NCBI RefSeq assembly: GCF_024713945.1 | Contig: NC_134682.1 | Coordinates: 5,123,001 to 5,187,000 of the forward strand | Source of the DNA: Dermatophagoides farinae | Taxonomy: Eukaryota > Arthropoda > Arachnida > Sarcoptiformes > Pyroglyphidae | Direction: 5' to 3' | DNA length: 64,000 nucleotides | Shown: positions 23,203-33,531 of the stretch, one piece after another | How positions within the stretch are numbered: position 1 is the stretch's first letter | Layout of the letters: every line of letters starts with the position of its first letter | The notes under the pieces: generated by a model | Databases searched by the model: none | What the model saw: only the letters and a program-made list of their open reading frames with translations | What the model was told of the DNA's origin: nothing | Program-made: the position numbers and the translations under genes

Positions 23203-25676
23203 ATGAACAGGTTTGATCTGATTTATCTAATTTTAGCCATTCATCTAAATACAGCAGCATTAGCGGAGAATTATCAGAATATTTGGGCCGTAAGAATCGA
23301 TGGTGATGTATACAAGGCAAAAGATGTGGCCCGCAGTAATAATTTTGAATTCATTCGAAAGGCAAGCTTTTCAGTTTTAGTCTATGTTGCATTCATCATT
23401 TCTCATCATCATCATTATAGTTGGATGCATTCGATGATATTTACATTCTTCGTCATAAAGATTTACCAAATAATCATCGAATGAAACGACAAGCTGTTGA
23501 ACATGATCAAATATTGAAAAATGATTCATCGATCATTTGGTTTGAACAACAACGGTCGGCTATTCGTGTGAAACGACCAGCCATTTTTCCATCACCATCC
23601 AAATCAAACAGGTCGATTAGCCAGAATGAAAAACTACGTAATCTATGGGATACAACCAGACAGTTTATGTTTTCATTTGGAATGAATCAGAATGAAGTTC
23701 GCCATCAATTCAATGATGAATTATGGCCCAGTCAATGGCATATACATTCATCTGGGTTTTCACGATTTGATCATGGTATTACACGAGTTTGGGATATGGG
23801 TTTCACTGGGAAAGGTGTCGTTGTCACCATACTGGATGATGGTAAGATAGTGGTCATCATTGTTAGCCATCAACTAATCAATTAAATTGCGATTAGGACT
23901 TGAATGGAATCATTCAGACTTACATGCCAATTATGATCATAATGCCAGTTATGATATGAATGATGATGATCCGGATCCAAGTAAGCACTATGTTCACAAT
24001 CACAATCACAATCAGAATTCGAATTTTAATTTCATTTTTGATTTTTGATACAAACAAAACAATTTTTACCCAACCAATCGATTGGCATTGCCTATGTGGT
24101 GTCGATGATAGCCCCTCGATATGATCTTTTCAATTCAAATTCTCATGGAACTCGATGTGCCGGTGTAGTGTCGATGATACCACAGAATAGAAAATGTGGT
24201 GTCGGTGCAGCCTACCATGCCCGGATCGGTGGTATCCGATGTTTGGATGGTGATGTATCGGACATAGTCGAGGCAAATTCATTGGCATTTCGTAATGATT
24301 ACATTGATATCTACAGTGCTAGCTGGGGACCCAGTGATGGTAATAAGGTTAATTGATTGTCGTTTCATTTTTTTTAAACATAATTTTCCATCCGTAATGC
24401 AGACGGTTTGACAGTGGACGGACCGAAAATGCTTGCACAAATGGCCCTTGAACGTGGCGTTGTACATGGTCGTAAAGGAAAGGGAAATATCTATGTTTGG
24501 GCTTCTGGTAATGGTGGTAGCCGTGGTGATAATTGTAATTGTGATGGTTATGTCAGTTCAATATATACGATATCGATCAATAGTGTTAGTGAGTCTGGTC
24601 ATTTTCCGTGGTATGCGGAAAAATGTTCATCAACATTGGCGGCTGCATTTTCAAGTGGAGCATTTAGTGATAAGAAAATCGCAACGACTGATATACATAA
24701 TACATGCACCAGAGAACATTCGGGAACATCGGCAGCTGCACCGTTAGCGGCAGCTATATTGGCATTAGTATTGGAAGCGAATCCCAATCTAACATGGCGT
24801 GATGTACAGCATTTAATCGTATGCACATCAGAATTTAGTCCGTTGCTTGATGAACGTGGATGGCGTAAAAATGGTGCCGGTTTTCTCTACAATAGCCGAT
24901 TTGGTTTTGGTCTGTTGATGGCCCAATCACTGATACAAATGGCACTTAGATGGGATCCAGTACCTGAAAAATATATCTGTATCGTTCAACCTAAGCAATT
25001 ATTTCCACAAGAAATATCAACAAAAGGCGATATGCTTCGAGTGTATTTCCTGCTGGAACAAAATCAAGGCATTTGTCCGATACGATTTCTAGAACATGTA
25101 CAGGTGAAAATAACGTTAGAAACAACCAGACGTGGTAATAGCCGAATGTTTATGTTCTCGCCACAAGGTACGTGATTAATAATTTAATTTAATTTAGTTT
25201 CATTTGACCACACCTTCTGATTGATATTGCTATCGGCAGATACAATGTCCATATTGATGTATCCACGCATGAAGGATAATTCGAGGCAAGGTTTTCGCAA
25301 TTGGAATCTTACTTCCGTTCATTATTGGGGTGAAAATCCGGTGGGCTTATGGCGTCTTTATATACAGAATTCGGTGTGTTTTTGATTCGAATTCAATGTT
25401 GAATTTTTTTTTTGCATTTATCTACTAGTATAATATATAATCTGTTTATATTTTATTCGATTATTCGATAACTAGCAAAAAGATGGTAGCATATTGAAAT
25501 TGACCAATGTACAGCTGATATTACATGGTATTCGACAACCAGGTGGCTGTTTCAATCATAGACCATTTAGACGCTATCTAAATGAAGATCTCATCACACA
25601 GGTTACCGCTCCTGTTGCTGAATTTAACGAAAATTCACCCGAACAATTCGATGCATTTTTCGACAATTACGAATAA
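23203..25676 (+). CDS. Furin-like (kexin-family) proprotein convertase, secreted form
   Basis: Seven exons: 23203-23361, 23421-23841, 23897-23980, 24112-24339, 24403-25167, 25240-25373, 25476-25676, totalling 663 residues. Signal peptide about 1-21 ([16 protein letters not shown]), then a propeptide with an internal RMKR (73-76) and the terminal RVKR at 102-105. The subtilisin domain has Asp192 (TILDDG), His233 (HGTRCAG), oxyanion Asn334 (ASGNGG) and Ser407 (SGTSAAAP). A P domain follows ([28 protein letters not shown]). Asn334 argues against PC2/amontillado, which has Asp there. It ends soon after the P domain with no Cys-rich or membrane segment, so it is probably secreted or vesicular, closest in shape to PC1/PC4-like enzymes. 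The first intron uses a GC donor. Confidence 0.9.
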
Positions 25677-25770
25677 TTGAATTTATCAAAAACACAAAGC
25701 TTTTAGTCTTTTTTTTGTTGTATTTCAGTTATTTTCAAAAATTATTTCATTATTAAATTAAACATACGCA

Positions 25771-26404
25771 ATGCAATTATTCATAATTATTATTTTCACA
25801 ATCATAATATCACTGCCGATTTTTGAATCACTCGATCATCTGGACTGTCTATTCGATCCATTAATAAATGAAACAAAAGTTGGTTGGTCGGTCAATTGGA
25901 CTTTTGAGATTAATCCAAAGATTGTTGACATTCGAATCGATGAATACAATGATTCTTATATGTCATGTAAGTATTTTGAATGTTGAGAGTTGTTGTAAAA
26001 ATATTTGACGCTTGTCTCAAACAAAAACAGTACGAATACAAATGAGACCAATGGATTTTAATGGTGAATTTCGTTGCTCTGGTCATTATTATAGAATGCG
26101 ATATGGTGAAATCATTCAAGAGGATACATTGGATGAAATCTCCGACAATAATGATGATGATGATGATGATGAAGTTTTAAGTGAGCAATCATTGCAGATT
26201 GCACATGAAGTATCGAATGAACCGGTGTTTGATAATCTAGGCATTGTGGCAATCATTTCAATGATCATTTATCTGTTTATGGCTTGTATTATCGTCATGA
26301 TTAGCGTGTCCATTCGAAAAGCAACGACAACTTATGCTAAATTCACGTACATTCTTAAGTATGGTTCACAAGTGGATGCATTTGCTATACTTGATGATCA
26401 TTAA
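25771..26404 (+). CDS. Small Ig-like type I membrane protein (unassigned)
   Basis: Two exons, 25771-25966 and 26031-26404, 189 residues. A signal peptide spans about 1-20 (very Ile-rich). The ectodomain has Cys26, Trp39/Trp43, three N-glycosylation sequons (NETK, NWTF, NDSY) and MDFNGEFRCSG ending in Cys81, the C...W...(D/N)G.(Y/F).C spacing of a single Ig fold. An acidic stalk with six consecutive Asp follows (about 104-113). One transmembrane helix spans about 136-159 (NLGIVAIISMIIYLFMACII), with a basic-start cytoplasmic tail of about 30 residues. I do not recognise an orthologue. It starts 94 bp after the convertase stop on the same strand and ends 22 bp from the convergent RBFA stop. Confidence 0.65.
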
Positions 26405-26426
26405 TCAATCATTACAAGAATATTAA

Positions 26427-27638
26427 TTAATTTTCAATCTGATCCGGAAACAATTGACTATACCGTTTTTCTAATTGTTCTTTAAGACTTTCATAATCAT
26501 CAAAACGTCCAATTTCTTCCGATAGTATCGATAATTTCAATCGTCTTTCAACCTTATCTTTACGTTTTCGATTTAATTGAACAAATTTTCTTATTGCCTT
26601 AATCCGATTTTCCGTATTATAATCGATCGGTTGTGTTGGTTGTTTTGAATTCGGAATCGAAACAAATGGTTCAGCCTCGAAATCACCAAGTGCTTTCATT
26701 TGTGATAAATCATCCTCATGTTGTGCTCTTGTTCGTGGCATATTTTGCATCACTTTACTCATCAATGCTTCATAATCTAGATCGGGTGCGTATTTTTTAA
26801 ACATATCTACCGGCATTTCCATCCGATCATATTCATCTGCTTGGGTTTGATAACTCAATTGTTTAATGCCATCTATATTAACCGATGGTGATCCAGCTGT
26901 ACTAATCCGATCCACAAGTGGATATGAAGATTGTTCGGGATTGATTTTCCCAATACTCTCAAGTTCGGCACGACATTTTTCCAATCGTCGCTCAATTTCC
27001 TGTTCATTCGATGCTTGTAAATCGAATACAAATAGAATCCATGGAACAGTGCGTGAATATTGCATTTCAGCCAACAATTCATGAAGACGACCTTTGTTAT
27101 TATTGAGAATGGCACCAATTTCCTGACGATCATCGGCATTTTCATTAGTCCAATATACTTGCATATATTGGTAATCACTGGACACACGAACATTGGTGAT
27201 TCGGAATCGAAATTCGATTAATAATTTCGATAATTCAGCATCCGTAGCAAATATTTCAGCCGTTGCACGTAGAAAATTTGTGTTCAAAATTCTCATTCGA
27301 CTTGTTATGAACGATTGCTGCATTCCCTGACGTCGTATCACTAATTGTTCGGGTGAACCACTAGGATAATTCCATTCTCTTATTGCATTAATTTGATTCT
27401 CCGAATCCATCATCAAAGTTTTAGTCGTTGTCGATAGTGACACTTTTTTTCGTTTAATCTTGACCTTTTGATTTGTTTTGATCCGTTCCATTGTGTCACG
27501 AACTTCTCGATCGAATTTATCCAATAACCGTTGTTGTCGTTGGATTAATTTATTGCGGAATTTATGATGATAACATAGTTTCTGCAAGATGATCACCGAA
27601 TCAACACGAAAGACAAAATTATTTACAAAACGTTGCAT
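26427..27638 (-). CDS. RBFA: Mitochondrial ribosome-binding factor A
   Basis: Single exon, 403 residues. The basic N-terminus with few acids (MQRFVNNFVFRVDSVIILQK) fits a mitochondrial presequence. At about 110-215 lies an RbfA-type KH fold: RMRILNTNFLRATAEI, ITNVRVSSDYQYMQVYW, GRLHELLAEMQYSRTVPWI and FVFD, matching the bacterial order (helix, ITxVxVSxDL, VYW, G.L...LA, P.L.F..D). A long charged C-terminal extension follows, as in animal RBFA. Known of the family: it assists maturation of the small mitoribosomal subunit by acting on 12S rRNA helices. The start codon is only 37 bp from the stop of RAD51C upstream on the same strand, so its promoter lies within or beyond RAD51C, or the transcript is shared. 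Confidence 0.7.
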   Translation of the reverse strand: MQRFVNNFVFRVDSVIILQKLCYHHKFRNKLIQRQQRLLDKFDREVRDTMERIKTNQKVKIKRKKVSLSTTTKTLMMDSENQINAIREWNYPSGSPEQLVIRRQGMQQSFITSRMRILNTNFLRATAEIFATDAELSKLLIEFRFRITNVRVSSDYQYMQVYWTNENADDRQEIGAILNNNKGRLHELLAEMQYSRTVPWILFVFDLQASNEQEIERRLEKCRAELESIGKINPEQSSYPLVDRISTAGSPSVNIDGIKQLSYQTQADEYDRMEMPVDMFKKYAPDLDYEALMSKVMQNMPRTRAQHEDDLSQMKALGDFEAEPFVSIPNSKQPTQPIDYNTENRIKAIRKFVQLNRKRKDKVERRLKLSILSEEIGRFDDYESLKEQLEKRYSQLFPDQIEN

Positions 27639-27675
27639 TTTTAGGAAAAAATTTCGAATCCATGTGACAGGCTAT

Positions 27676-28848
27676 TTAAACACTACCACTATTTGAACCA
27701 AGTGATTCCGAACAATCTTGGATTCCAAATTTCTGAAAATGAAAATTTTTTAAAATTAAAGAAAACACAATAAACATAAATTTTCATTTTTAATAAACTT
27801 ACATTGATTATATATTTAAAATGAAAATTTTTAGCCACTGAAGGCGATTTTATCACGGTACATTGTCGTTTAGTTTTTTCCGAATCGTCATCCCATCGTT
27901 TTACATTCAATGTGGTCGAACAAGTTGTTTTAAATGGTTCTCCCAATGCTTGATTATCGATCAAGAAACTTACCTGATTAATTATAACGATGGCGATATT
28001 TTGTTCATAGGCTAGCTGTTTAAGCTTATTGGCAATAGTCATTAGTTGAACGATACGATGACTATTGTCATGTTGATAATCATAACGAAAATGATAGGCA
28101 ATACTATCCAAAACCAATAGTCGAACATTTGAATGGTCATGAAGAAATGATTCCAATTGACCATTGGTAATCATCGTTAAAAGATCATCTGCATGTGTAT
28201 TAACATAACGACAATGTATGCCCATCAGTATTTCTTCGATTCGATATTCAAGTAGATATTTTTCTTGGATACGATCACAATAATAATTCGTGGCCATTTC
28301 TTTGATTCGTTCGGGTCGAAATGAATTTTCTGTATCCAGATATAATGCTTCGCCGTTTAGGCCACCTTCACTCGTGTCTAAACGAACACGGAAACAGAGT
28401 TGAAAGCTAGATGATGATAGACAAATGATGTAAATTTATCCGAAATAATAAGATGATGATGTAAAGCATCTTACCAGATCTGTGATTTACCGGCACTTGC
28501 TTCGCCAAACACCTGTATTAATCGTCCAGTGGGCAGACCCTTTCCACCGAATGCCTGATCGAATCCAATGGAACCAAAACGAATATATTCCGTACGAATA
28601 TTCAATGTAGTTATCGTAATAGAACTTATGCCTGGATGATTTACACGTAGGATGTGAGCTTCAATTTCATCCACTTCTTGCGGCAAGAAACCAAATTCTT
28701 TTCGTTCAAGAACACGAATATTAGGAAAGAATCGAAGTTGATTTACAAGACGAAATTTATGTTTTTCAAGTTTCAATTTCAATGATGGACTAAGATTAGG
28801 ATGATCTGATAAGAAACGAGTTACATTCGATAATTGAATCTTTTCCAT
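27676..28848 (-). CDS. RAD51C: RAD51 paralogue, RAD51C-like
   Basis: Three exons, 28848-28475, 28406-27803 and 27732-27676, joined in phase (SQI-CFQL; FKYIIN-KFGIQ), 344 residues. The N-terminal helical region (residues 1-75) precedes the RecA core. GSIGFDQAFGGKGLPTGRL, Walker A G115-S122 (GEASAGKS), GEALYLDTENSFRPERI and the Walker B strand VRLLVLDSIAYHFRYD are visible, as are INQVS and a late KSPS motif that RAD51C also has. Known of the family: RAD51C works in BCDX2 and CX3 complexes in homologous recombination and Holliday-junction handling. XRCC3 is the main alternative, but the 'VRL...D.IA..FR' and KSPS segments favour RAD51C. Divergent from ARP6, 230 bp away. Confidence 0.8.
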
Positions 28849-29078
28849 TATTAATGATGTTGATGATTGATTGATATTGATGATATTGATGATGATGATG
28901 ATGATGATGATGATGTAAATCGTGAAATAAAAATTGAATTCAATGTGATTGGCTGCGCGCGCGCGCACAAAACATTCGAATTGATCCCTTCATAAACAAT
29001 CAGTCGATAGGCATTGCATTGTCCATCATCAATTTTTATTTTTCCAACAAATAACGATTCAATATTTCGGTTTTGATC
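28849..29078. promoter_or_regulatory. Bidirectional promoter region RAD51C / ARP6
   Basis: Only 230 bp separate the two divergent start codons. It contains a (ATC)n/(GAT)n run (about 28870-28914) and a GCGCGCGCGC tract at about 28957-28966, unusually GC-rich for this window. Inference from layout. Confidence 0.5.
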
Positions 29079-30895
29079 ATGGCCAATGATCAGATTAATC
29101 AGATTGTCATCATCGATAATGGTGCACATACGATGAAAGTTGGATTACACACTGATACGACACCAAGGTAATTGTTTTCGTTTGAAATTTAATTCCTGTT
29201 TGATTGATTGGTTTGTGCTCGTGTAGATTAATACCGAATTGTGTGACAAAAGTGAAGAATGAAAAACGTCGACCATTCATCGGCGATCAAATGGATGAAT
29301 GTAAAGATTATTCGGGAATGTTTTACATTTTACCATTCAATCGTGGCTATCTCCTCAATTGGGATGTACAGCGACAGATTTGGGATTATGTTTTTCGTGT
29401 CGTGTTGAAACTACAAGCGGACAACAAAAATCGTTATTCCCATACGGGTATATTGATCACTGAGCCAGTATATAATTTCCCCGAAATAAGACAAACTATG
29501 ATCAAAATTTTATTCGAAGAATATGGTTTCGGCAAAGTATTGATTACATCGGCACCTGAATTGGCTGCATTCCACTATGTACATGATGAAATTCGCAAAA
29601 ATACAACGACCACGTCCACATTGAAATGTCGAACAAAAACCGAAATTGATCCATCCTGTTGTCTTGTGCTTGATTCGGGATATTCATTCAGTCATGTAGT
29701 ACCATTTGTTGATGGCCATAAATTGTTGTCACATACAAAACGTATTAATGTCGGTGGAAAATCATTGACCAATCATCTGAAAGAAATCCTTTCCTACAGA
29801 CAGATTAATGTGTTGGATGAAACATATGTTGTGAATCAAATGAAAGAAGATTGTTGCTATGTATCGCTGGATTTTTGGCATGATCTCGAATTGGCATCGA
29901 AAAAATCATCGATAGATAACCCGATTGTGCGAGATTATATACTTCCGGATTATATTGTCTATAAACGCGGATTTGTTTATGACTCTGACAAACATAGTGA
30001 CATTAATAAATCTGATTATCAATTAATACGAATGAATAATGAACGTTTTCAAGTGCCCGAAATTCTTTTCCATCCAAGTGACATCAACATGGACCAGATC
30101 GGTATTGTCGAAACAATCATCTATTCATTGAATGAATTTCATCCAGCATTTCGATTATTGTCAGCCAAACAGGCCGGAGATGGCAATGGTGATAATGGTT
30201 CGATTGATAATGCCAATACGGTCGTTCATCATCATGGTAGTCGTGAACGTCCTGAAAATCTGAAAGATATCGATAGTGATGAAGAAGATGAGGAAGAAGA
30301 AGAAGTTGATGACGATGATGACAATGTTGATGAAGATGAGGATGAAGGCAATGATGGTGATGATGAAGGGAAAGAGGAAAATGGACGAAATGGAAATGGT
30401 GTCGATTCTGTACGACCACCGGATGCGAAACAACAACGATTATCACAAGTTCAATGTACGAATGGTTCGATTGTTGAGCAATCTAGTGAGGATGGCCTTG
30501 AAATGTATGATGATGAAAATATTCGTGCCCGATTATACGGCAATATCCTATTAATCGGTGGTAATTGTCGTTTTGCCAATTTTCGTGATCGTGTTTATAA
30601 CGATCTACGTGGTTATGTGCCCGATCTGATTGATGTACATGTATATGAACCAGCGAATCCCATCACCTATGCATGGCAAGGTGGTCGTATCCTTTGCCAT
30701 CAAAATGATGATGGTGGTGGTAATCATCGTCAGCCATCAGTGAAGAATAATAAAATCAATAATAATAATCATCATCATCAAAGTCTATATCATCGATATG
30801 CTGTATCACGACAACAATATCAACAATATGGCCTCAATTATTGTCAGGAAAAATTGACAAATTATCGTCTAATGGTGAATAATAATAGTAGTTGA
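29079..30895 (+). CDS. ACTR6: Actin-related protein 6 (SWR1/SRCAP complex subunit)
   Basis: Two exons, 29079-29167 and 29227-30895, joined TTPR-LIPN, 585 residues. Actin-fold motifs: IVIIDNGAHTMKVG (phosphate 1), PFNRGYLLNWDVQRQIWDYV, TEPVYNFPEIRQTM, CLVLDSGYSFSHVVPF (phosphate 2), RINVGGKSLTNHLKE, and GNILLIGGNCRFANFRDR (adenosine loop). The C-terminal AVSRQQYQQYGLNYCQEKL is typical of ARP6. Known of the family: ARP6 is a core subunit of the SWR1/SRCAP remodeller that deposits H2A.Z. The protein is about 190 residues longer than human ARP6, mostly from an acidic insertion at about 345-450 and an Asn/His-rich loop near residue 530. Confidence 0.93.
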
Positions 30896-31511
30896 TTCAA
30901 TTTCAAATTTAATTTAATTTTATATATCCATTACATACATAGACTCATGATGAATTGTATATAAGGATTTTGATCAAACAAAAGCAAAAAAACAAAAAAA
31001 CAGTATATGCACACACACACACACACACACACACACAGATAAACATGTAATCGAAATATTCAATTTTGTAACAAGGCAAATTTTGTTGTTTCGATAGATG
31101 ATCAATTGTTTGATTGATTGAAAATATGAAATAATTGCGCCTGTTTGTGTATTTGTGTATAAATATAGCATAATATAATATAATATATAATGATGATATA
31201 TTGATGATGACAATTAATAATTGATACATGAAGAAAAAAAGAAAAAAAGATTCAAACATGGGAGATGATTCCTATCGCTTCTCAGACATTCTATACCGTT
31301 GATCTATAGAATGAATCATTATTACATGACAATGTGCACAATACACGATTATTGAAGATGATGATAGTGATGGGTTGTGTGTGTGATGTTAATCAATATT
31401 TCATAATTGGTGTTGAAAGAATTGCCTTTCGTGTCTTGTGTTCTAATGGTAAATTTTATTTTTTATTTTTATTCAATTTCCAGTAATTATTTTATAGCTG
31501 ATGGACTTTTT
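30896..31511. other. Convergent 3' intergenic region ARP6 / CSP
   Basis: 616 bp holding both 3' UTRs. Contains a (CA)n tract at about 31009-31037 and an AT-rich hairpin-prone stretch near 31155-31210. No gene seen. Confidence 0.5.
31009..31037. repeat. (CA)n microsatellite
   Basis: About 14 uninterrupted CA units in the ARP6/CSP 3' intergenic region. Confidence 0.9.
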
Positions 31512-32500
31512 TCATTGATAATTGGAATGATAAGTATGGGTTAGATTTGTCGTTTCACTTGCAGTAGGTGGTGGTGGTGGCGGCATTGCAATCACTGGCC
31601 GTTGATCATCCCAAGGATCTGATGATGCTAAATTTCCGGAATGTCCAACACCTGGTTGACTTGTGACTGGTTGTGAGCTGCTTATTGTATTATTAGTTGT
31701 CAATTTGGTCGTTTCAGTGACACCACCCCAGGGTGATTGTTCATTAGTTACTTGATTATTATCATTTGTTTCTTCTTTAAGATCATCCTATAAAATCAAA
31801 TCGATTAGCGAAATAAAAAAGTTATTATTATTATAGATTATAGATATAGATAGATCATTATCATTACCGGATTAAAATTGAAATCATCTGGTGAATGTTT
31901 TGGTTTGAAACGTCCACAACAGAAATTGAAACAACAACAACAACAACAGCAACAAAAATAACAGCCGGTCAAGATACCACAACCAAGTATCAATGCTTTA
32001 CACCATCCAGATGTTAGTAGATAATAGGCTCCCAAATTTTCTTCACCCAATTGTTCGGCCAAATATAGACCCATTGAACCATAATTGTCATACAATTTAC
32101 GTTTATTTTCATCCGACAGGATTGAATGGGCACGATTTATATCTTTGAATTTTTCCACAGCTTCCGGATTGTTGGGATTTTTATCCGGATGATATTTCAA
32201 TGCCAACTACGTCGTTGTAAAATTTGAAATTAGTTTATTAAGAAATGGCAGATGGCAGATTCAGTACATCATCACTTACTTTACGATAAGTACGTTTAAT
32301 CTCTTCGGGTGTAGATGTCTTTTCAATGCCCAATATTATGTACAAAGAATCACCGGTTGCGCTATAATTAACGAAAATAATTAAATTATTTACAGAATTA
32401 CAGAATCATTCAATCCAATTCATCAAACTAATTATTATAAATCATACGATAATCGACGTGATTGATTATTAGCCGGATTGTTTGCACTATTCGATGCCAT
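31512..32500 (-). CDS. DNAJC5: Cysteine-string protein (DnaJ homologue C5)
   Basis: Four exons: 32500-32448, 32361-32280, 32206-31868, 31787-31512, totalling 249 residues. N-terminal NNQSRRLS carries the PKA-type Ser motif of CSP. A J domain at about 22-88 contains HPD at 51-53. The linker region leads into the palmitoylated cysteine string, Cys114-Cys142, including eight consecutive Cys. The C-terminus is Pro/Thr/Ser-rich. Known of the family: CSP is a synaptic-vesicle co-chaperone of Hsc70 that keeps SNAREs folded and is membrane-anchored by acylation of the string. Start chosen because it alone gives the RRLS frame across the first splice. Confidence 0.95.
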
Positions 32501-33275
32501 TATTACTCGTCTCTATATGATGATGATCCAAAAAGGGACGACAAATTCAATAAATCACATACGCCCACACACAGATCTGTTGGTTACTCGTCGTCTACGT
32601 GGCAGGTCGTAGTTTATTGTTTCGTCAAATGTGGATTGTAAAAAGGTATTGCAATCCAATAGGAAAAAATGAGTGATGATTTTGAGCATCAGATGAATGG
32701 ACCAGAAATAGATGATTATGATGCAACTTTTAAAAATGAACAATTCACTGTTTTATCTGACTCTCTCACTTATTTGGTTGGGTGGTGTGTGTCTGTGTGT
32801 GTGTGTGAGAAAGTCTCAATTTCTATCTTTTTTTGCTCAATGACTGGTAGAACCGATTTCTTTTCTTTGGGTTGGCTCGTCATGAAAACAGACACACACA
32901 CACACAGTGATTCATTCGAGACATACAGAGGCAGCAGCCACAGCTAATGCTCACAATCACATATAATATGCAGGAATAGTAAACCCGTCGACCGTTAGAA
33001 TTCAACTGCTGTAGTTATTAGTGCTATATAAACCGAAAAAAAGAAGAACCAGAATTACTCTGTGGTTGGTGAAAGGATCCTGGATCATTTGGACAAAAGA
33101 ATATTGTGAATAATGAGGGAGATGAAAAAAATTACCGGTCATGACGAATAAATTGGCTTTGAGAATTGGAGATATATTATTTGGCTATTTTGACATTCAT
33201 CAAGTCAATCGAGTTGATTTTGCCATAGGTCACCTGTTTTTATTTTTTCGGAATTGTAATCAAATTCAAACGATC
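32501..33275. other. Divergent intergenic region CSP / twin-CX9C gene
   Basis: 775 bp. Contains GT- and CA-rich runs (about 32785-32808 and 32890-32905). An isolated acidic plus-strand ORF starts with ATG at 32669 and has no identifiable continuation. Otherwise nothing seen. Confidence 0.5.
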
Positions 33276-33473
33276 ATGTCCGGTTTCATCAACATTGATA
33301 TATCGGAAAATTCAAAAGATCCATGCAAACATATGCTCATCGGTTATTTTCGATGTATCAAAGGTAAAGACGACGAAACGAAAAAAGAATGTTTCCACTT
33401 TGGTAGTGATTACCTGGATTGTCGAACCGATCCGAAAAATCTTCGAGTGGTACAAACACGACCGAAATTATAA
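33276..33473 (+). CDS. Small twin-CX9C (CHCH) mitochondrial protein
   Basis: 65 residues from MSGFINIDIS. The frame extends upstream without a family-like sequence, so this ATG is preferred. Two CX9C motifs are visible: C-KHMLIGYFR-C (residues 17-27) and C-FHFGSDYLD-C (39-49), linked by a charged KGKDDETKKE turn. Known of the family: twin CX9C proteins fold into a helical hairpin in the mitochondrial intermembrane space, oxidised by Mia40, and serve in respiratory-chain assembly. I cannot tell which member it is (COX19 itself is encoded at 36191). Its stop lies 58 bp from the convergent NVL stop. Confidence 0.72.
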   Translation: MSGFINIDISENSKDPCKHMLIGYFRCIKGKDDETKKECFHFGSDYLDCRTDPKNLRVVQTRPKL

Positions 33474-33531
33474 ATTTTGTAATGATAATAATTAAATAGA
33501 ATGTTTTAATTGATTGATTAAAAAGTGAAAT

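Noticed and set aside
30117-30554. His-, Met/Lys- and Ile-rich ORFs overlapping ARP6
   Set aside because: Other frames of the GAT/GAA repeat that encodes the acidic insertion of ARP6.
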